Source: CAYYAQ01 sp964469555 (GTDB lineage: Bacteria > Planctomycetota > UBA1135 > UBA2386). Taken from it: a DNA stretch of 34,125 nucleotides. The stretch is from positions 1 through 34,125 of the forward strand of contig CAYYAQ010000048.1 in assembly GCA_964469555.1 (NCBI GenBank), given 5' to 3'. The translations under genes were made by a program, and so were the position numbers. The notes under the pieces were generated by a model that was given only the letters and a program-made list of their open reading frames with translations, had not been told where the DNA came from and ran no database searches. Of the stretch, positions 14,322 to 24,034 are shown one piece after another; positions within the stretch are counted from its first letter, which is position 1; the number at the start of each line of letters is the position of its first letter.

Positions 14322-16598
14322 CTAGAACACCCAAACCTCGATGCCCGAACTCGCCGCGAACCCCCGAGCGACGCCGGCGTCGAGCGTCAGCGCCTGCAGC
14401 GTGAACGAGTAACGCAGCGGCAACGCGGGAACAGTGACGCGGTAGCTCGCGGCGCCGTTGCCCGGCCCCACGCCCACCAACGCGAACGGACCGATCATGC
14501 CGAGCAGCGGCTCGACCAGCAGCGTGCAGCCGCTGACAGGCACGGAGCCTCGCCGCTGTCCGAGCATCAACAGTGCGCTCGATCCGCCGAGTCCACGGTC
14601 GACGCACAGCGACAACTCAGCGCGTGGCGTCGGACAACCGCTCGGCACGAGTACTGGCACGAACTTCCCCGACCCCGCGCAGCCGCGGCCGTAGCTCTGC
14701 AAATGCCGTCCGTTGGCGAGACAATCCAACCCGTCGGTCAGCCACTCCACCGAAAACCGCGCGAAGTCGATGCTGGCGTAGCCGCCGGTCTCGAACAAAC
14801 ACCCCAGCTCACGTCCGTCCAGATCGGTGAGACAGCTGTACGCGTAGAAATCCGAACTGATGACTTTGCTGTGCGGCCAGGTCACTCCACCGTCAAAGCT
14901 CAGATGAACTGCGCCGTTGACCCGAGCACTGCGGGAATTCGGGCCCGCGTACAAGACGCGATTCCTGGCGAAGCCGTCAGCCTTCTCCGTGAAGCGCAGC
15001 ACGCTGCCCATCACCTGCGGTTCGATCAACCCGACATCATCACGCAGCGCCGACCACGTCGCGCCGCCATCGATGCTGGTCGCGACTTTGCGGTGCTTCG
15101 TCCCACCGTTGCTGCGACTGTTCAGCCGCAGAGAGCCGTCGGGCAACTCGACCATCTGCACCTCGTTGCCGGTGCCCGGTGTCTGCGTCGACGAGGCGAC
15201 CGCGCCGTAGGCGAAGGTCTTCCCACCGTCGTCGCTGAAAACAGCGTAGACGTCCCAGCGACCACGGGAGTCGCGCTGGTTGAAGGGGAAGATCAAGCGG
15301 CCAGCGTGTGGCGCGTGACGCTTCTGGATGCCGATTCCCGGACCCGCGGCCGTCGAGGTCACCAGCGTCGGACGCTTGACCATGCGGGTGATCTCGGTGC
15401 GGTTCGACCACGTCGCCCCCTCGTCATCACTGTACATCGAGTAGGTGCGACAGATCTTCGTTCCGGTGTAGCCCGGTTGCGTGCAGTTCGTGTGGCAACC
15501 GCTGGGGAAGCGCTGAAACATCAGCAGGACGCGCCCCGCGTTGGTACCGGTGCGAATCTGCATCACGCAGGGGTTGTTGAGGCTGTGATCCCCGTCGTCG
15601 AACAAGATCTGCACGAACCCCCAGGTTCGCCCGCCGTCGGCACTACGCCGCAGGACCATATCGTTCTTCGCGTGATCCGAGCGACTGGCACGCCCCTCGG
15701 CGAACGCCAATACCGTCCCCTTCATCGTCGTGAGCAACGCCGGGATACGGTAGGTGTGGTAGAGGCCATCGCCAGACTTGAAGACCTGCGTCTTGGGCGG
15801 CTGCGGCACAGCGGGCACCGACGAGTAGCGCTTGCTGAGATACCCCTCGACAGCGGTTCGTTCAGTCACCGCCAACACACCGGAGTAGACCAGGATCTCG
15901 GCGACGTCACCGATCAGTCGATGCGACAGACTGTACCGCGCCCCCAGCATGAACCCGCCGAGCGATGCCGTCGAACCAGCGCCGGTGTAGAGCTGGCTGC
16001 CGTTGCGGTAGTGGGTCAACGTCCCCGACGCGAACACCACGGTATGCACGGCGAAGCTGTCGTGAGCGACCTTCGGGCCCGCGACCGCCGCGCCCGAACC
16101 ACCGTAGACGTGCCATCGGCCAGGGCCGGAACCCTGCCCGGTGAAGAGTGCGTTGCGCACAGAACCGCTGGTTCCGTCGAACACGTAGCCACCGTCCGCC
16201 GAACGGACGCGAACGACAGCGAAGACCGTCTTCGCTGTCGTGAGCGTCCCGAACTGCCCGGTGCGATCACCCCAGATGTAGTCGTCACCGTCGAACGCGA
16301 CCGCGGGCTGTCCGTTGGCGATCGACTTGCGCCACGTCGGACGTTCCGTCGAAGTGCTGCTGACCCGTACCAGATGGTGACTCTTCGATCCGCGGTCGTG
16401 CCAGGCAGTCACGGGAGTACCGTCGGGCAGCCCGGCTTTCCCGTTGACTCCCGAGGCCGCATCAAACCAGGAGTAGAGACCAGGAAACGCAGGGTTTGGT
16501 CGGCCGGAGCTGAGAATCTGCCCGCTGGCCACCGGGGCGACGCCCAGTATCGTCGACACAACGAGCACACGGCGACAGCACGAATCGAAGTTCCCCAT
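14322..16598 (-). CDS. Secreted exo-alpha-sialidase with N-terminal LamG-like and C-terminal planctomycete module
   Basis: The 758-residue protein starts with a signal peptide (about 1-26). Residues about 35-258 form a concanavalin/LamG-like domain. The GH33 sialidase propeller spans about 270-630 and begins with YRIPAL (R284), the first arginine of the catalytic triad. Five Asp boxes follow: SADGGRTW, SDDEGATW, SDDGGKTF, SIDGGATW and SFDGGVTW. The last ~120 residues (from YGRGCAGSG) are a Gly/Cys-rich beta module seen at the end of many planctomycete exported proteins. It would cleave terminal sialic acids from glycoconjugates outside the cell. The start lies four bases after the stop of the LamG gene, so they form one operon. 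Confidence 0.88.
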   Translation of the reverse strand: MGNFDSCCRRVLVVSTILGVAPVASGQILSSGRPNPAFPGLYSWFDAASGVNGKAGLPDGTPVTAWHDRGSKSHHLVRVSSTSTERPTWRKSIANGQPAVAFDGDDYIWGDRTGQFGTLTTAKTVFAVVRVRSADGGYVFDGTSGSVRNALFTGQGSGPGRWHVYGGSGAAVAGPKVAHDSFAVHTVVFASGTLTHYRNGSQLYTGAGSTASLGGFMLGARYSLSHRLIGDVAEILVYSGVLAVTERTAVEGYLSKRYSSVPAVPQPPKTQVFKSGDGLYHTYRIPALLTTMKGTVLAFAEGRASRSDHAKNDMVLRRSADGGRTWGFVQILFDDGDHSLNNPCVMQIRTGTNAGRVLLMFQRFPSGCHTNCTQPGYTGTKICRTYSMYSDDEGATWSNRTEITRMVKRPTLVTSTAAGPGIGIQKRHAPHAGRLIFPFNQRDSRGRWDVYAVFSDDGGKTFAYGAVASSTQTPGTGNEVQMVELPDGSLRLNSRSNGGTKHRKVATSIDGGATWSALRDDVGLIEPQVMGSVLRFTEKADGFARNRVLYAGPNSRSARVNGAVHLSFDGGVTWPHSKVISSDFYAYSCLTDLDGRELGCLFETGGYASIDFARFSVEWLTDGLDCLANGRHLQSYGRGCAGSGKFVPVLVPSGCPTPRAELSLCVDRGLGGSSALLMLGQRRGSVPVSGCTLLVEPLLGMIGPFALVGVGPGNGAASYRVTVPALPLRYSFTLQALTLDAGVARGFAASSGIEVWVF

Positions 16599-16602
16599 CG
16601 CG

Positions 16603-18455
16603 CTACCTCAGCACCGTGATCTGGAGGCCCGATGTCGTCACGAGCGAACTNNNNNNNNNNTCGTCGGGATCCCCTTGCCGTCGATCGCCCACTGCGCGAA
16701 CACGGAAGCACCGACGAGCGTGGTGTCGTTCGGGATGATCACCGGGAACGAGCTCGTCCCCGTGCCACTGGTCGCGCCGCCGAAGTAGAAGATCGGCGCC
16801 ACGTTCATCGAGCAGGTCGCCGCACCCATGAAGCCGAGGTTCAACGGCAGGTTCGACGTGCCCCAGACGTCCTTGTTGATCCCGATGATCATGAAGGTCG
16901 AGGCACCGTTCGGCGCACCCGTCAAACCGACACCGAACGTCGTGCTTCCGACCGTCGGCAGGCCACTGCTGTCGATCTGCGCGCCATGGCAATTGGACCC
17001 GAAGTGCCCGTGGGTGGCAGCCTCCCAGGTCGTTCCGACGCGAAGCTCGTCGAGCTCGATCAACGAGTCGATCCCACCGGGATCCATGACGATACGGTCG
17101 ATGACGTCCACTGAGTTGAACGCGGCTCCAACCAGGTTCCACTGATTGGCGCCGGCACCTTGACCGCTGATCAAGGCGTCGCTGGCATGGATCGTGTCGC
17201 CCGGAGCGTAGACCTTGAAGAAGGCCTGGTCATTGCCTGCAGCGCTAGCCACGAACTTCAGCACCACGAGGTAGTCGGTCTTGGGCAGCATGGTGCCCGT
17301 CGCAGTCTGCAGGGCTTGTCCACCAGCGCGCCACGCGCCCGCCGCGGTCCAGCCGATCCAGCCGCGGGTGTTGCCGACCTTGCGAAAGCGAATCAAGAAC
17401 GGTCCCGTGACGGCGCGGTCCTCGCGCCGAAGCAGCATGCTGACGTAGTGGGTGCCGTCCTTGCCGAGGTCGATCTTGTGCGCGCCGAGCGAACGCCAGG
17501 ACATGCCCTTGCCGCTGTAGCGATTCCCTTCGGCGTGCATACCGCGGCTCGAGTAGGCGGCGCTGGTGAGACTCGCGGCGAGCACGTCGGGGCCGCCCGG
17601 CACACTCTTGGGCAAGATCGCAAGCGGGAAGATCTTGACCAAGTTGCCGACCTCGGTCGCGGTCAACGGCACACCGAAGAACACCACGTCGTCGAGCAGG
17701 CCCTGGAAATACCACTGCCCACCACCACTGTCGACGTTGCGGCCGATGCTGATCGTATCCAGAGTCGCGATACTCCCCGACAGCGGCTCGTGGATCGGAA
17801 TCGCGTTCTCCGCAACCCCATCGATGTAGAGTGTCGCCATCTGGTGGCGATCGACGACGACCGCGACGTGGTGCCACTTGTCATCGTTGTACGTGGCCGC
17901 CGACAGCAATCGACCACCCGAGCTCATGTCACCGCGGGTGTCGAAGTAGACCTTGCCGCCGGTCAGACCGAACGCGCACTCGCGCGAGGCGTGGGTGGAC
18001 GCCGAGATCGACAGGATCGTCAGCGCGCCCGTCCCGGTGGTCTTGAACCACGCCGCCATCGTGCCCATGTTGTTGTGGTGGAACTTGGCGACGTGCGCGG
18101 ACAAGTCGATGTGATCCGACGTCCCGTTGAAGCTCATCGACTTCTTCGACCAGGTCGCGATCGCGGCCGGCACGTCGGTGCTGAAGGTGCCGCCCTTCTG
18201 CACGCCGTGGTGACTCTGGGTCGACGAATCGGTGGCGTTGTCCTCGAGCGCCCACCACCCCGCCAAGGTCGGTAGCTGGCGAGCGGTCACCCACCCGCCA
18301 CCCCAGCCGAACCCTCCCGCCTTCCCCCCGAGGTCGCCGACATTCGTGCCGGTGACCCCATACGCGAACGGCTCGTGGGCCTTGAGATCCTGGGCCTGCA
18401 GGCCCGCGGCGAGGAGGAGAATGGACAGCGGCGACGTGAGATGGGTAGTGGACAC
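16603..18455 (-). CDS. Secreted LamG-domain protein (interrupted by a scaffold gap)
   Basis: I chose GTG 18453-18455, preceded by GGGAG, because it directly opens a signal peptide ending LQAQ; ATG 18509 is the longer alternative. A LamG domain comes first (GWWALEDNATDSS, MSFNGTSDHIDLS, DKWHHVAVVVDRHQMATLYIDG), then a second beta-sandwich-like region. The C-terminal module, beginning HGHFGSNCHGAQ, is typical of exported planctomycete proteins. The N run cuts this module, and the frame resumes beyond it as SSLVTTSGLQITVLR with TAG at 16603-16605. About 620 residues in all. LamG domains bind glycans or proteins, so it may be an adhesion or glycan-binding partner for the sialidase encoded immediately downstream. 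Confidence 0.82.
16651..16660. other. Scaffold gap (10 N) inside the LamG gene
   Basis: Coding sequence is recognisable on both sides. One base is left over on the right, so an intact gene needs a true gap of 2 mod 3 bases. The Ns are a placeholder. Confidence 0.95.
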
Positions 18456-18638
18456 GGGGAGACTCCCGGGGGTATCGGGCGGGGTTGTCGAACCGAGAAT
18501 GAGCTCCATGGTGGTTCATGACGCTTCACAACACCAGCCCACGGCAGCGGGGACTCGCTACACTCCCGACCACCGCGCAAGGGCCCGGTGTCGATCCCGA
18601 CCGATTCTCCAATGTGGACCGCGCGACGCAACCCACCC

Positions 18639-18900
18639 ATGTCCAGCCTCTTAGGAGATACGCCTCGCTGGATCAGCGCTCTGGCGTCGTCATCCCTGCT
18701 CTTCGCCTCTTTCGCCTCGGGGCAGAAGCCGCCCAGGCCGAGCGTGCTCTGGCGGGTCGCGGACGCGACGTACGCCCTGCCAACGCTGGCGAACGGCGCG
18801 ATCTACGTGCCCGGCAAGAGCCTCTTCCGCCTCGATCCAAAGACCATTCGCGATCGAACGGCGGACGACATGGCTGTGAACCCAGGGCGGGTCACCTTTC
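18639..18900 (+). pseudogene. N-terminal fragment of a secreted PQQ-like beta-propeller protein
   Basis: From ATG 18639-18641 (earlier in-frame starts at 18612 and 18588) the frame has a signal peptide ending FASFASGQ. One PQQ-type repeat follows (VLWRVADATYALPTLANGAIYV, then SLFRLDPKT). After about residue 70 the pattern is lost. The frame then collides with the 3' end and terminator of an opposite-strand gene. PQQ-like propellers need six to eight such repeats, so this is a broken gene. It diverges from the LamG gene. Confidence 0.5.
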
Positions 18901-18919
18901 GGCATCGCCCAGAAACAAG

Positions 18920-18942
18920 CCGATCCGCGGGGTGCGGATCGG
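18920..18942 (-). terminator. Rho-independent terminator of the 18967-20499 gene
   Basis: CCGATCCGC and GCGGATCGG form a perfect 9-bp stem around a five-base loop, 24 bases beyond the stop codon. In the minus-strand direction the stem is followed by CTTGTTTCT, a reasonable T-rich tract. This is the clearest terminator in the window. Confidence 0.75.
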
Positions 18943-18966
18943 ACTCGTTGCGACGCCGGGTGTCGA

Positions 18967-20499
18967 CTAGTGGAAGGTCATCGGGGTCGACAGCTGCCAC
19001 CTGCCGTTGTGCACGGTGAACGCCTGGGAGATCAGGCCGTTCGGGGCGGCGGCGGCGGGAATCCCGAAGGGTCCGAGCGTGCCGACCCGGCCGCCCCAAC
19101 CGTCGGCCGCCATCGGGACGGTGATCGGGCCGTGGACGAAGACGTTCGGGAAGATCTCGGGGAAGCAGTCGGTCATCAGGCCGAAGGTCGCGAAAAAGTC
19201 CTGCGCCGGCGAGATCGGCAGGGCGCCGTTGCCGGCGTAGAGGAGCACGGTCGGAACGTTCATGTTGGTCGCGATCGACCACTTGCACAGACCGCCGAGG
19301 CAATTCGGGTTCGCCGTTCCCATCACGAATCGGCAAGGCTCCTTGAGCAACGACACGAGCCCATCGAGGCTACCGACCAGCGTGGTCGTGCTGAGGCCGG
19401 GCCTGAGGCCCATCTTCGTGCCGTCGGACGGCGTGGCGACAGCGGTGCAGCCCTGCGCCAACAGACAGCCGTTGACCCGAGCGATCTCGCCGTTGTTGCG
19501 GGTGCTCGCGACGCCGGCGCCGGTGAACGCTTCGGTCGAGAAGAGCAGGTTCGGGAGGGTCATCTTCTGCTTGCACCATTGCGTAACGAACGTGCCAGCG
19601 AGTACCCGACGATCCACGGCCAGGCCGTCGAGGTCGATGGTCGCCGTCGGGCAGGCACCGGCGGCATCCGCCAACCTGGCGTTGGCCTGCATCGCGTCGA
19701 TGCGGGCCTCGGTGAGCGCGATGCGGCCGCGCTTGTCTGCGACGGCGAAGACATCGCTGCCCGAGGTCGGCGTCCAGAACGCGGCGAGGATCACCGCGAC
19801 GCCGCCGTCACGCAACGTGTAGTTGCTCAGTACGTCGCCACAGTAGAGGCGACACGCGTGGTCCTTCTCGAATGACAAGTAGATGTTGCCCTTCGGGTCC
19901 AACGTGATCGCGTCGAGGCTGAGTGCGTCGGGGGTGAGCGGCCTGCCCTGGCTGTTGATCATGCCGAGCGCCTGGATGATCTGCTCGCCGGTGATGAAGT
20001 GGCGGATGCGGCCGTTCGCGTAGATGCGGCCGGAATCGCACGGTCGCAGCCCGGGGACGCCACTGACGTCCGTGCCGAGCGCCTTCTTCGGCGTGATGTA
20101 GACGTCGCGAAGGTTGATCGGGTTCGTGATCGCGTCCCACGTACGCCCGTTCGCGTTCCACTTGTGGGACTTGACTAGCAGCGCCTGGACGGCCCCGAAG
20201 AGTCGCGGCGTGTGGACGTCGCCGTCATTGTCTTCGTCACCCACCAGCGTCTGGTGCGCGACGAGCGGGCCGAACTTCTCGGCGGAGTAATTGCACGCGG
20301 CGCCGCCCGGCGTGACGACGCCGATCGCGCGACGGCCGATCATCGACAAGACGGTGCCGCCGGTTCCAGACAGCGTGAACTCGTCAGCCTTGGGGGTGAA
20401 GAGGAGAGACGACGGCGCGACCTGCGCGACGACGGAAGCGCCGAACGACAGGATCGTGGCGAGGGAGATGATGGCGAATGGGTTGTGGTATGTGCTCAT
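18967..20499 (-). CDS. Secreted protein of unknown function
   Basis: The start is set at ATG 20497-20499 because it opens directly into a signal peptide (FAIISLATILSFGASVVAQ); longer in-frame starts would place the signal internally. The product has about 510 residues. Next to the signal is FTPKADEFTLSGTGGTVLSMIG. An Asp/Asn-rich loop GDEDNDGDVHTP resembles a calcium-binding turn. Several regions look like beta-propeller blades (LDAITLDPKGNIYLSFEKD, DVFAVADKRGRIALTEA). At least ten Cys are spread through the chain, consistent with disulfides outside the cell. I do not recognise a family. It is single, with its own terminator, and lies among other secreted proteins. Confidence 0.75.
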   Translation of the reverse strand: MSTYHNPFAIISLATILSFGASVVAQVAPSSLLFTPKADEFTLSGTGGTVLSMIGRRAIGVVTPGGAACNYSAEKFGPLVAHQTLVGDEDNDGDVHTPRLFGAVQALLVKSHKWNANGRTWDAITNPINLRDVYITPKKALGTDVSGVPGLRPCDSGRIYANGRIRHFITGEQIIQALGMINSQGRPLTPDALSLDAITLDPKGNIYLSFEKDHACRLYCGDVLSNYTLRDGGVAVILAAFWTPTSGSDVFAVADKRGRIALTEARIDAMQANARLADAAGACPTATIDLDGLAVDRRVLAGTFVTQWCKQKMTLPNLLFSTEAFTGAGVASTRNNGEIARVNGCLLAQGCTAVATPSDGTKMGLRPGLSTTTLVGSLDGLVSLLKEPCRFVMGTANPNCLGGLCKWSIATNMNVPTVLLYAGNGALPISPAQDFFATFGLMTDCFPEIFPNVFVHGPITVPMAADGWGGRVGTLGPFGIPAAAAPNGLISQAFTVHNGRWQLSTPMTFH

Positions 20500-20986
20500 T
20501 TCGATACTCGTTGTGGCAAGGACTGAAGACTCACACCGGAAGCGCGGGCAGATCGTCGGCCGCACAGGGTTTTCGGTGGATTCTCGACCGCGTGAGAAAC
20601 TCCAAAGAAACCCGTGCGCAGGCGCCGCTGCTGGGACTCCATGGGCGATGCGCTATCACGACACTCCGATCGTCCGCCGGGTCTCGGCTCCGGCAGTTGC
20701 CGGTTTCTTCGGCGCGGCACATCCACGCCAGCTGGTGCGGCGAGAAGCGGCGGGCGAACGAGGCGAGGAGAAGTCGAAATCGGAAGACGTCAGCTACAAC
20801 GCTGATCGGACCTGCGGAGCATAGAGTCGTAAATCAAGGCGCGGTAACGCAGTAAGGTCTCCATACACCACGGGGTCGACGAGATGGTGACGAAGACGTG
20901 TCCTGCGGCGCGACAAAGACCACGCGGGCTCCGTCGTCGAGACACGACAGAGCAGCCGCAACCGAAATGCTCTACCATCCCGCGTC
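20500..20986. other. 487-bp intergenic region between divergent genes
   Basis: No frame here looks coding. The region separates the divergent secreted-protein gene and the haem-oxygenase-like gene and must hold promoters for both, but I see no convincing -35/-10 pair, operator or RNA. Confidence 0.6.
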
Positions 20987-23221
20987 ATGCAATCCTCGCC
21001 AAACCAACAAGCCGCAACTCTCGGGTTCTCGCCCGAGACCGGCAATCCAGCACTCGACCCTACCCCCGAACACTGCGGATATCGGACTGCCTTCTATCGC
21101 CTCGCCAACATCGATGAGTATCCCGAGGCAATACCGCTGGCGCAGCAAGTCATCCTGGAGCACATCCGATCGGTAGAGGCTGGATCGAAGACGTTGCCCG
21201 ATGAGTTGACGTCCTCGCGCAGTGGTCCGGAGCATCTCCCGCTTGTCCTCGAGACTCTTCGCGCCCTCGCGAAGTCGAACTCGAGACCGTGGGATAGTGG
21301 TAAGAAGGAAGTCGCCGCAGCGTGCGCCCTGCATTATGCCAAGCAGTTCGCTCCCACCGCACTCGTCGATGGTTGCTGGCTGCAGCGGACACCGGCAGTC
21401 CCGCTCTCTCACACCGAGATCGGCTCGAGGCTGACGGGGCTCTTCGAACACGCCGTTCGCGCATATGCCGACCCTTTGAGCCACCACAGCTTTGCCTATC
21501 GCAGACTGTTCGAGCACCTTGGCACGCCCCTCGACGTCGTGACGTCGCGCCGCTTCGCGGAGCATCCCGCGCTGTCTGCGCCCAGCCTGGAGTTCCCGGT
21601 CCTGTTGCTCAGCATGGGGCAATTCCCGCGGACCTTCCTGCCACAACTGGTAGGCCTCACGCTTGCGCTGCACTACATGGATGTCCCTTCCTTTGGCGCG
21701 ACGCTCATCCAGGATGCCTGCGCTCTGCACGGCGTGCCGATGGAGGAAGATACCAGTGACGATGCAGACTACGCCGAACGCGGCAAGCAGCTCGCCTCGG
21801 CGGCGGTCGAGTTGCTGCTGGGAGAACTCTCCGGCGCAGTCCTCGGAGAGACCTGGGATCGCGTGCGATGTGGAGTCGCCATGGGTGTGATGGCCTTCAC
21901 AAGGTGGATCGAAGAGACACAGAGGTCTGCGCCGACGGACGCGCCGGATCCGCACACGGAGATGATCAGGCTCCTGCGCAGCAAAGCTCCTCACGCCCAC
22001 GGCTATCACCGGGGCTCGGGTTCCAGCTGTCTCGACGAGTGGCTGCATCCCGATCGATTCGATGGCGAGAAGCTACTCCAGTTCCTGGCCAACTCACCCT
22101 TCGTCGTACCAGGACATCCGGACGAGAGCACTCTCGTGTCCGAGTTGCTGCAGCTCGGGGGACCGATGATCTTGGCGTTCGACACGGCGGAGCAGCAGGT
22201 CATTCGTGACTGGATCAGCAGCCTTCCTGCCGATACTCACGCCAGTACTCATGCCCACGCCGCACAGACCAAAGAGCCAGCACCCGGAATACCGGAGGAC
22301 GAGCCGGCATTGTTTCGAACATGGTCGCGCTCGGTCTTTCGCAGGCGAAGCGATGAGATCTACGGTCGATGCTCGGTGCGAGACCTCTACTACCACCTCG
22401 TCAACCTCGAGTTCTTCCCCGATGTCCTCCCGGTCGCGGAGGACCACCTTCGAAACTGGCTGGAGGTCGCGGGGAGCAACATCGAGACCGGGGAGCGCCC
22501 GATCCCATCACCGAACTACGACCCCGCAATCCTGGACGGCTGGGTGTTCGCGAAGCACCGTAAGCAGGTCGACCAGTATCGCCCACTGAAAGGCGAGCCG
22601 CCGCAGTCGAAGGAGGCGTTCGTCCTCGCCACGACTCAGGCCGCCCCCGTCATCATGATCGACGGCTCATGGCTTCAGGGCGAGTTGCGTGCTGGCATGA
22701 TCCACACCCCCGTCGGTCGCAAGCTCTTCCACATCTTCTACGAGGAAGTCGGCTGTGGCGACCATCACAACCATCACGCAAACATCTACCGCTCGCAGTT
22801 GTCCGAGATGGGTGTAGATCTACCACCATTCGACTCGAGGGAATTCGCGAATTGGAGCGGCTTCGAGGATTCGGCTTTCGAGGTTCCGACGATCTGGCTG
22901 TGCCTTTCACACTTCCCCCGTCGCTACCTGCCGGAGATGCTCGGCTTGAACCTGGCCGTCGAGATCGCGGGCCTCGGCGCGAGTTACCTCGGAGCGCGCG
23001 ACGTGCTTCGGTACTACGGACTGAGCACGCTGTTCGTGGACTTGCACAACGCAGCGGACAACGTGTCCGTTGGGCACACCGCCTGGGCCGTGGACGCGAT
23101 CAAGTCCTACATGGACGACGTCGCAGCCAACCAAGGGCTGCGTGCTGCGGATAACGCCTGGCGCCGCGTCTGGACCGGGGTTCGATCCACGTTGCCACAG
23201 GGACCGGATGGAGCTGGTTGA
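20987..23221 (+). CDS. Two-domain haem-oxygenase-like diiron protein, first domain degenerate
   Basis: The 744-residue cytoplasmic protein contains two copies of one domain, about 30-290 and 455-715. Aligned landmarks are VDGCWLQ (D128) with IDGSWLQG (D559), HHSFAYRR (H166) with HHANIYRS (H596), FPRTFLPQLVGL with FPRRYLPEMLGL, and D261-x5-K267 with D691-x5-H697. The C-terminal copy keeps candidate metal ligands: Glu586/587, the 593-597 His cluster, and D691/H697. This matches the iron-containing redox enzyme (HDO, Haem_oxygenase_2) family, whose members include UndA, BesC and the SznF central domain. In the first copy the EE pair becomes His-Ala and the last His becomes Lys, so it probably cannot bind iron. 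The substrate is unknown. It stands alone in its orientation. Confidence 0.78.
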   Translation: MQSSPNQQAATLGFSPETGNPALDPTPEHCGYRTAFYRLANIDEYPEAIPLAQQVILEHIRSVEAGSKTLPDELTSSRSGPEHLPLVLETLRALAKSNSRPWDSGKKEVAAACALHYAKQFAPTALVDGCWLQRTPAVPLSHTEIGSRLTGLFEHAVRAYADPLSHHSFAYRRLFEHLGTPLDVVTSRRFAEHPALSAPSLEFPVLLLSMGQFPRTFLPQLVGLTLALHYMDVPSFGATLIQDACALHGVPMEEDTSDDADYAERGKQLASAAVELLLGELSGAVLGETWDRVRCGVAMGVMAFTRWIEETQRSAPTDAPDPHTEMIRLLRSKAPHAHGYHRGSGSSCLDEWLHPDRFDGEKLLQFLANSPFVVPGHPDESTLVSELLQLGGPMILAFDTAEQQVIRDWISSLPADTHASTHAHAAQTKEPAPGIPEDEPALFRTWSRSVFRRRSDEIYGRCSVRDLYYHLVNLEFFPDVLPVAEDHLRNWLEVAGSNIETGERPIPSPNYDPAILDGWVFAKHRKQVDQYRPLKGEPPQSKEAFVLATTQAAPVIMIDGSWLQGELRAGMIHTPVGRKLFHIFYEEVGCGDHHNHHANIYRSQLSEMGVDLPPFDSREFANWSGFEDSAFEVPTIWLCLSHFPRRYLPEMLGLNLAVEIAGLGASYLGARDVLRYYGLSTLFVDLHNAADNVSVGHTAWAVDAIKSYMDDVAANQGLRAADNAWRRVWTGVRSTLPQGPDGAG

Positions 23222-23247
23222 GCCCCGGAGCGGGCGAGAAGCGAGCG

Positions 23248-23460
23248 CTAGAAGAGTGGGTAGATGTCGGCCCTGCCGTCGCTTTCGACCTTGCAGATCT
23301 TCCTCTGCGTGCGCTGCTCCTGCGCGGACTCGATCGGTGGCTTCCGGGTGCTTTCCGAGCCAGCAGGTGTCTCCGCGCGGTCCGCCGCGGCATCGCCTGA
23401 AGGATGGTCGACCGGTGCGATCGGATCCTTGTCGTCGCCCGTTTCTGCGTTGTTCGTCAT
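23248..23460 (-). CDS. Small acidic hypothetical protein
   Basis: The 70-residue frame starts at ATG 23458-23460 with GAGG five bases upstream, one of the better ribosome-binding sites in the window. It is rich in Asp, Glu, Pro and Ser and looks disordered until a basic C-terminal patch (EQRTQRKICKVESDGRADI). There is no signal or membrane segment. It is convergent with the diiron protein gene, 26 bases away. Unknown function; the start context is the main support. Confidence 0.5.
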   Translation of the reverse strand: MTNNAETGDDKDPIAPVDHPSGDAAADRAETPAGSESTRKPPIESAQEQRTQRKICKVESDGRADIYPLF

Positions 23461-23912
23461 GGATACCTCGGCGGGCAGTTTACCACACATTCGACCGTGC
23501 TGAGTCGCTGCCCTTCCTAAACACCCGGTACGAGGCGATCGGAAGCCAGCCCGGCCAGCGCTGTGGCCGTACGGGGCGAGGCCGTGCGCATGGTCGACCA
23601 CGAATCCGAAGCTCGGTTCGGGACGGGTTGCGATGGTCGTCCTACGCGGCGCGATCGGTCGGGAAATCCGCTCAGGTGGGTGATAGCGACGACCACGCCG
23701 AAACCGCCTTCCACGGGACGCACCACGGACGCATTGCGCTCGTGCAGATGGTTGAGCCAGGGCATCCTGCGATCTTGACCGGAGGACGAGGCTGGTTCAG
23801 ACTGGGGAATGCGAGCCCGCCCCGACAGGCCCTGGAGGCGGGTTTGGATCCGCCGACGAGTTCTTGTAAGGACACAGGTCACATCACCGAGGAGGCGAAG
23901 AGAGAACTTGAC
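23461..23912. other. Stretch without a supported gene
   Basis: Open frames exist on both strands, including a minus-strand frame with some protein-like segments (WLNHLHERNASVVRPVEGGF). None has a convincing start, end and composition together. Given the SGNH remnant just to the right, decayed sequence is likely. Confidence 0.4.
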
Positions 23913-24005
23913 ATCGATCACAGCTACTGCAAGGAGTGTGTGACCATCCGCATCAACCCCGATGACGTTCCTTCGTTCACTGAATGCCAAGAGACCCCGC
24001 TCTGC
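23913..24005 (+). pseudogene. 3' remnant of a second SGNH-hydrolase gene
   Basis: This segment repeats 25271-25363 of the next gene. CTGCAAGGAG is shared exactly (23927-23936 and 25285-25294), followed by a shared run around TTCCTTCGTTCACTGA. The translations match as YCKEC, INPDDVPSFTE, QETPL against ICKER, IDPNDIPSFTE, PETLF. The catalytic DxxHL part that should follow is missing. It is the decayed end of a paralogue, probably left by a tandem duplication and deletion. Confidence 0.6.
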
Positions 24006-24034
24006 GTGATATCCCTTCCTGATTCCCGCCGCCG

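Noticed and set aside
14703..16619. Long plus-strand frame (638 codons) opposite the sialidase gene
   Set aside because: It is an antisense shadow in a GC-rich gene. The minus-strand frame has the sialidase motifs, signal peptide and Asp boxes.
20500..20986. Possible small RNA or gene in the long intergenic region
   Set aside because: No conserved structure, tRNA-like fold or credible ORF could be seen by eye.
23517..23990. 157-codon minus-strand frame upstream of the SGNH gene
   Set aside because: Part of it is antisense to the recognisable SGNH remnant. No credible start context or family, so not called.
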